Shown piece by piece: positions 26,696 through 34,801 of a stretch of 64,000 nucleotides of DNA. The notes under the pieces are model-generated. The model was not told the DNA's origin, made no database searches, and saw nothing but the letters and a program-made list of their open reading frames with translations. How positions within the stretch are numbered: the stretch's first letter is position 1; every line of letters starts with the position of its first letter. The DNA is from Phycisphaerae bacterium (GTDB lineage Bacteria > Planctomycetota > Phycisphaerae > Phycisphaerales > UBA1924). The stretch lies in contig JAUIHS010000006.1 in assembly GCA_030432255.1 (NCBI GenBank), forward strand, positions 141,506-205,505, written 5' to 3'. The translations under genes and the position numbers were made by a program.

Positions 26696-28275
26696 TCGCA
26701 TCGGCCCTCGCCATCTCGGCCGCCCTCATCGGGCAGACCTACCAGCCGGGCGGCGGCTTCGATATCGGTGACCCCGACATCATGCCCGGGACACCGGTCG
26801 AGGTCGGTCAGGCGCTCGGCATCCAGTCCGCCTTTCCGCTCGAAGCCAACGATGCGGTCATCAGGCGCACCGACCCCGTCGGTACTCCCAATCCCATCCC
26901 GCCCGCGCGAAACCTCCCCGACCTGCGCGGCCTGCGTGTCATCGGATGGTCACCTGAGAATCCGGACACCGATCTCTACACCGGATCCACCTCCGACTTC
27001 GACGGCACCGCGGCGGAGTTCGTCCGCATCGATCTCACATTCAACGGACTCCTCAACCCGCCCGGCACGCTCGGCGTCAACGGTCATCCCTTCGAACCCC
27101 TCGAGTGGGGTGATCACCCTGTCTACGGCTACCTCGAAATCGACATCGACAACGACCACGACACCGGTGGCGACATCGGCGGCGGTGCCGAGTTGAAGTA
27201 CCTCGCCAACGTCGCGCGCTTCGGCAACCTGCCCCCCCTTCCGCTCGCCAACAAGGCCGCTGTCAGCGGGTACGACCATGATCTGAACTTCGCCACCATG
27301 CCCCACTTCGAGCGCAGCGGCGCCGACTGGGAAGTCACGTTCTGCGGCTGCAACATTCTGACCAAGACGAGCGAACCCACCGGAGATGGCGACGACGTCT
27401 TCGAGGAAGGCGAAGTCTGGATCCTCACCGGCCGCGTCTTCCAGCGCACCGGGGGCTACGCGCAGGGTTCACTGGCCACCGGAGGTTCCGGCCCGGGCCT
27501 GTACGACCCTGAAGTCGAGGTGCGCTTCTACCACTACAACCCCAACGGCACCGCCAACGACCGCACGCTCATCACCATCGTCTATCCCATGACCATGGCT
27601 GGCGCGGCGCTCATGGCCAACGAAACGGCTCAGGCCGCGAACGCCAACGTCGCCGATCACAACAGCATCGAGGAATCACTCGTCGACATCATTGCCGGCG
27701 CCGACTCCGGACAACTCTTCGGCGAAAACGCCACGCTCCAGAACGGCTGGGCCGGGCAGTCCCCCAATGCCGGCCTCGATACCGACAACTGGCGCTGCAC
27801 CGCCATCTTCGGAACCAGCTACCCCGACACCCGCCCCTACTTCTTCGCCTGGACCGATGTCGCATTCCAGACCTACGGAGATCTCGACGGAGACGAGATG
27901 ACCGACCTCGTTGATCGCGGCATCATCCAGGCCCGCATCGATGAAGTGGACGGCACCGGCCGCGACGCCGACGGCGTCGTCGACGGCACGGTCACAGTCG
28001 TGAACTTCGGCCCCAACTTCTTCCTCGAAGACATCAACGGCGACGGCCTCATCGACGGCGCAGACCGCGACGACCCCATGTACGACCCGCCCACCTACCC
28101 CGGCGACGTCAACAACGACGGCGTGGTCGACTTCACCGACCTCAACGCCATCCTCGCCAACTGGGGCAACTCCAACGACGTCACCCACGACGACGGCGAC
28201 CTCGACAACAACGGCGTCGTCGACTTCAGCGACCTCAACGAAGTCCTCGCCAACTGGGGCGTCACCTACCCATGA
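26692..28275 (+). CDS. Exported protein of unknown function with dockerin-like C-terminus
   Basis: 527 residues. The ATG at 26692 overlaps the regulator stop (ATGA). The first 15 residues are hydrophobic (MIASALAISAALIGQ) and could be a short signal. The body is acidic, aromatic-poor and beta-rich with no family I recognise. It contains segments such as YLEIDIDNDHDTGG and VNFGPNFFLEDINGDG that look like calcium-binding loops. Two dockerin-like repeats (VDFTDLNAIL and VDFSDLNEVL) end the protein. Coupling to a two-component regulator is unusual for such a protein and suggests it is either the regulated output or part of the sensed surface structure. Confidence 0.82.
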   Translation: MIASALAISAALIGQTYQPGGGFDIGDPDIMPGTPVEVGQALGIQSAFPLEANDAVIRRTDPVGTPNPIPPARNLPDLRGLRVIGWSPENPDTDLYTGSTSDFDGTAAEFVRIDLTFNGLLNPPGTLGVNGHPFEPLEWGDHPVYGYLEIDIDNDHDTGGDIGGGAELKYLANVARFGNLPPLPLANKAAVSGYDHDLNFATMPHFERSGADWEVTFCGCNILTKTSEPTGDGDDVFEEGEVWILTGRVFQRTGGYAQGSLATGGSGPGLYDPEVEVRFYHYNPNGTANDRTLITIVYPMTMAGAALMANETAQAANANVADHNSIEESLVDIIAGADSGQLFGENATLQNGWAGQSPNAGLDTDNWRCTAIFGTSYPDTRPYFFAWTDVAFQTYGDLDGDEMTDLVDRGIIQARIDEVDGTGRDADGVVDGTVTVVNFGPNFFLEDINGDGLIDGADRDDPMYDPPTYPGDVNNDGVVDFTDLNAILANWGNSNDVTHDDGDLDNNGVVDFSDLNEVLANWGVTYP

Positions 28276-28316
28276 TCAGGTGCCACTTCTCTCCGAGCAG
28301 TGGAGAGGTTGTGAAC

Positions 28317-28400
28317 TTGAAGCTTGGCACAAGCGAACCAAGACCCACCCAGGGCCCAGAACCTACAAGCTTCAACCCAACACCTCGCGGCAAAGCCGCG
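28317..28400. terminator. Convergent terminator region with two inverted repeats
   Basis: A perfect 10-bp inverted repeat (28317-28326 with 28366-28375) spans 39 bases. A compact hairpin CGCGGC-AAA-GCCGCG lies at 28386-28400, directly after the stop of the minus-strand GH57 gene. A weaker 6-bp hairpin at 28289-28307 follows the plus-strand stop. None has a clear T-run, so strength is uncertain. Confidence 0.45.
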
Positions 28401-28401
28401 C

Positions 28402-31320
28402 TCAGCACCCACTCCCCCAATCCCCCAGCACCGCATTCAGGTCATCGAAGTCAACCACGCCATCCCCCGTCACATCACCATCCTCGCCCGGCGCGACACT
28501 CTGACTCCAGTTCGCCAGCACGAGGTTCAGGTCGTCGAAGTTGACTTCACCGTTGCCATCCGCATCGCCCGGTGTGCACGGGCCAGGCGGCGCGACCGTG
28601 ATATCCGCGATATCAACGATCACGTACTCCGCCGCGTCGACATTCCCGTCACCATTCACGGTGGCGGGCACCTGGAAGCCTGACAGCAACATGCCCCCAT
28701 CCTGAGTCTCGAACACGCCCACCGCCAGCGCGATCTGCGTCGGCATCACCCCAAGTTCTCCCACGAGGTCAAGCGTGCCCTCGAGCACTCCACCATTCGC
28801 ACCCGTCGTCGCCTGGGATGCACCCGATGTATCAAACCAGCCCTCGTAGTCGTTGTCATTCTCGTCAGCCAGGAACGCATCCCACTGCGCCACCTGCCCC
28901 GCCTTCGCCCAGTTCGCAGCCGTCAATGCACCGGGCATCTCCGCCACGTAGATGAAGTGATCCTGTCCCTCACCGGCATCTTCAGTCGCCACGTACAACG
29001 TCTGGCCGATCACACCTGCATACAGGTGAAGCCCGCCGCTGGATGCAACCTCTGTCGCATCGCCATCCAGCACGCCGTCCATCGTCCACATCGGTTCCAG
29101 CTCACCACCCATCACGGGGAAGTGCCAGTCAGCGCCGTTGTTGTTGTCCCACGTGCCACCGCCGTCGTTGAAGACGAAGTCGAACTGCGACGCCGAACCC
29201 GGCAGCGCGATGTCGATCTCCCACACCTCGTCTCCCGCATTCCACGTCATCAGCGCATCCGGCGGCACCGTCGACCAGTTGTCAAAGCCGTAGTGAATCC
29301 ACACATTCCCCGCGCTCGCGAGCACACCACCCGCCGGGTCATACTCGACATGGGCACTGCCGCCGGCCACCAGCGGATCCGGTGTCACCGCGACACCCGA
29401 CGGTCCACCACCACCCGCGATACCGACGTACACATGCTGAATGTCCGTCTTCTTCACGTTCCCCTGCCCGTCAACCGCCTCAACGTAGTAGTCGATCAGC
29501 ACATCCGACTGCCCGTTGATCATCGCGCTGTATCGCGTCGCGCGATACGTCGCACCCAGCACGCCCGCGGGCGGCGCCGGATCACTCTGAGCGGTCATCG
29601 ACACGCTGTTCCACGCACCCACTTCCGCACCCCCGGCAAAAGTCTCGTTCTGGATCGACGCGATCGGATTGAAGCCATCCGCATCCACACGCCAGTGCAA
29701 CGTGATCGCTGACACACCACTCACGTCATCCGCGAAAGTCCACACCTCGAAGTCGGATGGCTCCGGTGTTCCGCCCCACTCATAGCCGCCCGGGTTATAG
29801 GGTTCGCGCTGCGGCACGAAGATCGTCGGTGCCACCGTGTCCGCGCCAGTCCCGATCACTGCATCAGCGAACGTCACCGCCTGGTTGCACCCGCGGGTCA
29901 CGTTGCTGTCCCACACCTCGGTTCCGTCCCAGTACCAGTAGTCGGATGCTTCTGACACCAGCAGGTAATGCCATGCCCGATCCGTGTTCGTGCCCGCGCC
30001 ATTCAGGATGTTCCCGATCGACGAATACGGCGCAATCGCATCCGCCGTGAAGACGCGGTTCTTCGCCGCGGTCAGGACCGCCCAACTGTTCCTGTCCGGA
30101 CTCCACCCGGACCCGTTCGGATCACCGAGCCACTTCTTGAACTCCGGATCACCGTTGTCAGCACCCGCCCACGATCCATCTTCCACGTGGATCACATCAT
30201 TCGTGTCCACCGGGAAGCGCTGCAGGTAATCATCCACCGTGGTGACCTCGTAGTCCGGATCACCCGATACCCAGTTCACCATGTTCTGGAAGTTGTGGTG
30301 GTAGTACGACTCGGACCCGCCGCCGAAGTTGTCGCCGTCATGATGCAGCATCACGAACATCGGATGCTGCGCATCCGTGTTCCAACCCAGGTACTGATCC
30401 ATCACCTGGTCGTACAGGAAGGCGCCGTAGCCGCCCCGGCCGTCTTCGTTCCCCTCGTACCGCGCCGCTGGCACCGCCACGATCCGCGAGATCGCCCCCG
30501 TCTCCGGATCGACATGCTGCACGTAGTGCGGCTGATACCCGAAAGGCACGCTCACCTGGCTCGGCGCCCACAGGTTGTTCAACTGCACCCATGCCCCGCC
30601 GTTCTGCGCCGGGTCAGGGTTGATCTGGTCAGCCGCGTTCGGCGCAAAGAGGTTCGATGCATTGGTATGCGGATACCCGACACACGCGCGATCGAAGTGA
30701 ATGTTGTCCACCAGGATCCAGTCGAGCTCGATGCCCGGCGCCGTCAGCGCCGGAATGATCCGCGTCGAGAAGGCCGTCTCCGGCGGGAACATGCCGTTTG
30801 ATTGAGGCCCCGCCCACGTCTGACCGTGCACATGCTGGTGCAGACGAATCTGCATGACCGCATCTTCGTAATCCAGCAGAGGCATCAGCGGGTGGTGATA
30901 GCCGAAGGCCACCATGTCCAGCCGCGGATGCCCGAGGGAGGTAGTCCACGTATTCGCCTGGTCGTACGCCCCATCCCAGTTCGTCCACTGTCCGCCGTGC
31001 ACGCCGGCGCCGGCAAGCGCATTGAGGTTCTCGATCAAGGACCCCGAGAAACTCACCTGCGCACCGAGGTGCGACTGGCCAAGACCCGCCTGCACAGCAT
31101 CCCGCGGCCACCCCGTGTACGGTCCCAGTCGCTGATTGTGGACATCGACGACGCTGAAGGAGAAGTAGCCCCCTGCATCGGTCGCGAGCACCGACTCGTA
31201 GGGATAGTAGATCGGCTGGTGCATGTGCCAGAGGAACCCGATCTGGATGGGCGCGGCGGTCGCCGCACCTGCAGCGCACAAGAAAAAAGCGCCTGTCCAC
31301 GTCAGCCTGGATCCACGCAT
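28402..31320 (-). CDS. Secreted GH57-like glycoside hydrolase with starch-binding-type module and dockerin-like C-terminus
   Basis: 972 residues from the ATG at 31320, the start of a signal peptide (ending about ATAA-PIQ). GGAG lies nine bases upstream. The N-terminal half resembles family GH57, which acts on alpha-glucans: it opens with IGFLWHMHQPIYYPYES and contains NGMFPPETAFS, in the region where the family places conserved catalytic residues. After an Ig-like stretch, about 690-770 resembles a CBM25/53 starch-binding module (HYGFDNWSTVP ... WDNNNGADWHF). A DOMON-like region (about 780-900) and two dockerin-like repeats (VNFDDLNLVL, VDFDDLNAVL) follow. The likely role is extracellular alpha-glucan breakdown; linkage specificity cannot be given. 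Confidence 0.87.
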   Translation of the reverse strand: MRGSRLTWTGAFFLCAAGAATAAPIQIGFLWHMHQPIYYPYESVLATDAGGYFSFSVVDVHNQRLGPYTGWPRDAVQAGLGQSHLGAQVSFSGSLIENLNALAGAGVHGGQWTNWDGAYDQANTWTTSLGHPRLDMVAFGYHHPLMPLLDYEDAVMQIRLHQHVHGQTWAGPQSNGMFPPETAFSTRIIPALTAPGIELDWILVDNIHFDRACVGYPHTNASNLFAPNAADQINPDPAQNGGAWVQLNNLWAPSQVSVPFGYQPHYVQHVDPETGAISRIVAVPAARYEGNEDGRGGYGAFLYDQVMDQYLGWNTDAQHPMFVMLHHDGDNFGGGSESYYHHNFQNMVNWVSGDPDYEVTTVDDYLQRFPVDTNDVIHVEDGSWAGADNGDPEFKKWLGDPNGSGWSPDRNSWAVLTAAKNRVFTADAIAPYSSIGNILNGAGTNTDRAWHYLLVSEASDYWYWDGTEVWDSNVTRGCNQAVTFADAVIGTGADTVAPTIFVPQREPYNPGGYEWGGTPEPSDFEVWTFADDVSGVSAITLHWRVDADGFNPIASIQNETFAGGAEVGAWNSVSMTAQSDPAPPAGVLGATYRATRYSAMINGQSDVLIDYYVEAVDGQGNVKKTDIQHVYVGIAGGGGPSGVAVTPDPLVAGGSAHVEYDPAGGVLASAGNVWIHYGFDNWSTVPPDALMTWNAGDEVWEIDIALPGSASQFDFVFNDGGGTWDNNNGADWHFPVMGGELEPMWTMDGVLDGDATEVASSGGLHLYAGVIGQTLYVATEDAGEGQDHFIYVAEMPGALTAANWAKAGQVAQWDAFLADENDNDYEGWFDTSGASQATTGANGGVLEGTLDLVGELGVMPTQIALAVGVFETQDGGMLLSGFQVPATVNGDGNVDAAEYVIVDIADITVAPPGPCTPGDADGNGEVNFDDLNLVLANWSQSVAPGEDGDVTGDGVVDFDDLNAVLGDWGSGC

Positions 31321-31669
31321 CGGGTCACACTCCATCTCTCTGATTTGAAGGGTCGGGGAGGACACAGCTTGGTGTAACGTTTTACCATGTCGACCCCCGC
31401 AACGGTAGTGAAAACAGCCGGCCCGCACTCGCCGGCTTCGCTAACTACCAAAACCGACAAGGATTTAGGAGTCACTGTGCATCGAAGAATGAGGACGAAT
31501 TCACGGGACTCTCACCAACCCAGCGGATAGTGTGTGCTCACATCACCGCGATTTCGCCGACACAACCCGCTCGGCGGTGCCAGTCGCAGTGTCAACGAAT
31601 GAATCCATTCATCCGGAACAGACGTCGGGAGGACGGCCCTCTTCTCCCGGCAAATCGGAGAATCTGACC
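31321..31669. promoter_or_regulatory. Divergent intergenic region with leader hairpin and mini-ORF
   Basis: This 349-bp gap separates the GH57 and HzsA-like genes. It holds a composite hairpin at 31404-31449 (outer GGTAGT/ACTACC, inner AGCCGG/CCGGCT). A 17-codon reading frame (GTG 31477 to TAG 31530) has AGGAG five bases upstream. There is also a 14-bp palindrome at 31599-31612 (ATGAAT-CC-ATTCAT) and an imperfect 16-bp palindrome at 31371-31386. No confident promoter is recognised. Confidence 0.4.
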
Positions 31670-34600
31670 ATGAGTGTCATCGACGCACCCGGCGTGCGAA
31701 GCTTCCTCCGCGCCCTGCTCACCGCCATCATCCTCTTCCCCGCACCGGCTTACGCCGGAAACGTCGTCGACTACGACATCGTCTACGTCCGGCAGCCCCG
31801 ACACGGCGATGTCACACCCATCGTCTGGCCAGATGTCGCACAGCCCGGGCGACTCGAACCCGGCGCCGAACTCATGCTCCTCCACCCCGACGGCTCGCAG
31901 GAAGTCCTCGTCGACCCCGGACCCGGCGCCGTCACCGACCCCGCCGTCTCGCTCGATGGTCAGTGGGTCTACTACAGCCTCTTCCATGACGTCGAAACAC
32001 TCAACAACGAACGACTCGGCCTCTCATACGCCGGCTCCGACATCTATCGCATCCACATCCAGTCGCGAACCGTCGAACAACTCACCTTCGGTGAATTCAC
32101 GCCCGCAACCGCCGCCGGAAACTGGACCTCCGATCCGCTCGAAGCCGATACGACGCAGTTCAACAGCCTCGGATACGGCGTCATGAACACCGGGCCATGC
32201 CCACTTCCCAACGGCAGGCTTGCATTCACCAGCACTCGCAACGGCCTCGAAGTGCCTCGCGGCGGTCGCTACGGTGTCTTCCAGCTTTTCGTCATGGATG
32301 AGGACGGCGCCAATGTCACCCCCATCGCGCCAATGAGCCTCAGCGGTGCGCTCCATCCCACGCTGCTCCGCGACGGACGCATCCTCTTCTCATCACACGA
32401 ATCACAGGGCGCTCGTGACCGTCGCCAATGGTCACTGATGGCGATCAAACCCGACGGCCGCGACTGGACCCCCGTCGTGAGCGCCTTCCGTCGCGCCCAG
32501 GCCTTCCACTTCCCGACGCAACTCGCCGACGGCAATGTTGTCTTCGTTGACTACTACAACCTCCACAACCTCGGCTTCGGCGCGCTGCGCAGACTCCCCG
32601 AACCCGGCTTCGACACCATGGGCCCCTTCCACTCCGCCATCAAGGACGAGAATCCGAGGCTCTACTTCACGGACTCCGATGGCATCTCCACCAACTTCCG
32701 CATGCCCTTCACACCCGTCGGCATGTTCTCACTCACCCCTTTCACGCACGCGAAGGACCAGGCCGCACCGCTGCTCCCCGATGGTGAGACCCGTGCGGGC
32801 AAACTGACGCAGCCGACCGCCGCGCCGGAGAACGACATTCTCGTCGTCTGGTCTGGCGGCCCCGTCAACACGCTCCAGCGTCCCGTCAACCTCCCCACTG
32901 TTGACAGCGGGATCTACCTGATCCCCGGTGCGGCGACGATGAACAGCCACGAAGATCTCATCGAGATCCTCAACGATCCGGGTTACAACGAAGCGTGGCC
33001 GAGGCCAGTGGTCGCATGGAGCGACATCCATCCTGCGCCCCCCGCCGAACTCCCCTGGCTCCCCAACGACGGATCCGAACACGAACTCCTCCCGAAGGGC
33101 ACGCCCTTCGGACTCATCGGCAGTTCCAGCGTGATCCGCCGCGAGACGGCCCCCGGGTTCACCGATGACACGCCTGAGTGGAACGGGCTCGACCCCTTCT
33201 CCAGTGCATCGGGTGCCAGCAGCAACTGGTCGTGGCAGGGCGCCGAGGCGGGTCTGTACGAAGACGAGGACGTCTACGCCATCCGGCTTCTCATGCTTGA
33301 GCCGACCACGCATCGCTCATACGGCCCCAACGCCGGGCGTCATTTCGATAACCACGCCGGCGAGCGCATGCGCATTCTCGGTGAAGTGCCAGTGCTCAAG
33401 CCTGCTCCCGGTGGCGGCTACGAAGAACTCACGCCCGGTACACCGGACTCCAGCTTCCTCGCCCGCATTCCGGCGGATACGCCCTTCACGTTCCAGACCA
33501 TTGATCGTCGCGGCATGGTGCTCAATATGTCCCAGACCTGGCACCAGGTCAGGCCTGGAGAACTCCGCAATAACTGTGGCGGCTGCCATGCACACAGCCA
33601 GGTGCCCATCGAGTTCGACACCACCATCGCCTCGACACCCGCTTACAGCGTTCCGGACCTGAGCAGCGGCACACCGCTGCTCAACCCGACCGGTGGTGAC
33701 GATCCGGAGGTCCTCTGGACGAACAACGCCGCTGAAGATGTCGAGTTCTACCGAGACATCAGACCCATCCTGCAACGCAGTTGCATCCCGTGCCACACGC
33801 GGAACTCACCGCTCCCGCCAGGGCAACTCGTCCTCGATGACTACGCGCTGTACAACGATCTGCCCGGTGACTACGCCCGGCTCGCGGCGGATCCGGCCGG
33901 CCAGTGGGGCTACCCCGCTGTCGCCAACGGTGGAGCATGGATCGGCATGAACGCAAGCCGCTACGTCCGCATGTTCCAGAGCAGGCGTTCACTTCTCATG
34001 TGGAAGCTGCACGGCGAGCGCCTGGATGGCTGGTCCAATGAAGATCATCCCACTGAGACGACGCCCGGCGATGCGAGCACGCTCCCGCCCGGTACCAATG
34101 CTCAGGATGCCGATCTCGACTTCACCGGCACGCAGATGCCGCCTCCCGGAAGTGGTGTCGCTCCCCTCACCGACGCCGAGCGGATGACATTCGCGCGATG
34201 GATCGATCTCGGTTGCCCCATTGATACCGGACTCCATACCGGACACGAGGACTTCGGCTGGTTCCTCGATGAACTGCGGCCCGTTGTCCACGTCGATGCA
34301 CCGCGTCCCGGTCAGGCCGACGCACCGATCAGTGAACTGCGCATCGGGCTGACCGACCCCGGCTCCGGTCTCGACATGTCTTCGCTCTCGGTCACGACCA
34401 CCGCGTCCATCATGGGCCGCGCGCCCGGTGCCGAACTCGCCGACCTCTTCGTGCACGAAGGCGACAGCATCTGGACCGCCGCACTCACCGATCCGATCAC
34501 CAGCACTGCCACCATCAACCTCACCGTCTCGATTGATGACGTTCAGGGCAACCGCAACACCATCGTCCGCCGCTTCAGCGTCACGCCCACCGGTTGCATC

Positions 34601-34771
34601 GCCGACTTCGACAACGACAGCGTCATCACGATCTCAGACTTGAACGTCGTCCTGCAGAACTGGCAGGACGCCGTCGATCCCGGCACCAATGGAGATGCGT
34701 CCGGTGATGGACTCGTCGACTTCACCGACCTCAACCGGATCCTCACGCAGTGGGGAGAGACCTGCCCGTAA
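31670..34771 (+). CDS. Exported HzsA-like haem protein with PD40-type repeats and dockerin-like C-terminus
   Basis: 1033 residues; the ATG at 31670 follows GGAG by nine bases and starts a signal peptide (ALLTAIILFPAPAYA). The first half contains WD40/PD40-like blades (DPAVSLDGQWVYYS; HPTLLRDGRILFSSHES). Two CxxCH haem c sites are visible, CGGCH at 636-640 and CIPCH at 705-709. The layout matches the HzsA-related family, named for the hydrazine synthase alpha subunit and widespread in planctomycetes outside anammox. No other hydrazine-synthesis gene is here, so anammox function is not implied. A late domain and two EF-hand-like repeats (ITISDLNVVL, VDFTDLNRIL) follow. It is probably an extracytoplasmic redox protein. 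Confidence 0.87.
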   Translation: MSVIDAPGVRSFLRALLTAIILFPAPAYAGNVVDYDIVYVRQPRHGDVTPIVWPDVAQPGRLEPGAELMLLHPDGSQEVLVDPGPGAVTDPAVSLDGQWVYYSLFHDVETLNNERLGLSYAGSDIYRIHIQSRTVEQLTFGEFTPATAAGNWTSDPLEADTTQFNSLGYGVMNTGPCPLPNGRLAFTSTRNGLEVPRGGRYGVFQLFVMDEDGANVTPIAPMSLSGALHPTLLRDGRILFSSHESQGARDRRQWSLMAIKPDGRDWTPVVSAFRRAQAFHFPTQLADGNVVFVDYYNLHNLGFGALRRLPEPGFDTMGPFHSAIKDENPRLYFTDSDGISTNFRMPFTPVGMFSLTPFTHAKDQAAPLLPDGETRAGKLTQPTAAPENDILVVWSGGPVNTLQRPVNLPTVDSGIYLIPGAATMNSHEDLIEILNDPGYNEAWPRPVVAWSDIHPAPPAELPWLPNDGSEHELLPKGTPFGLIGSSSVIRRETAPGFTDDTPEWNGLDPFSSASGASSNWSWQGAEAGLYEDEDVYAIRLLMLEPTTHRSYGPNAGRHFDNHAGERMRILGEVPVLKPAPGGGYEELTPGTPDSSFLARIPADTPFTFQTIDRRGMVLNMSQTWHQVRPGELRNNCGGCHAHSQVPIEFDTTIASTPAYSVPDLSSGTPLLNPTGGDDPEVLWTNNAAEDVEFYRDIRPILQRSCIPCHTRNSPLPPGQLVLDDYALYNDLPGDYARLAADPAGQWGYPAVANGGAWIGMNASRYVRMFQSRRSLLMWKLHGERLDGWSNEDHPTETTPGDASTLPPGTNAQDADLDFTGTQMPPPGSGVAPLTDAERMTFARWIDLGCPIDTGLHTGHEDFGWFLDELRPVVHVDAPRPGQADAPISELRIGLTDPGSGLDMSSLSVTTTASIMGRAPGAELADLFVHEGDSIWTAALTDPITSTATINLTVSIDDVQGNRNTIVRRFSVTPTGCIADFDNDSVITISDLNVVLQNWQDAVDPGTNGDASGDGLVDFTDLNRILTQWGETCP

Positions 34772-34801
34772 GCCCGAAGGAGCAACGAGGAATCCGGGTG
34801 C

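Noticed and set aside
31404..31560. A c-di-GMP or other known riboswitch before the HzsA-like gene
   Set aside because: The hairpin and following sequence lack the conserved core of the riboswitch classes I could compare by eye.
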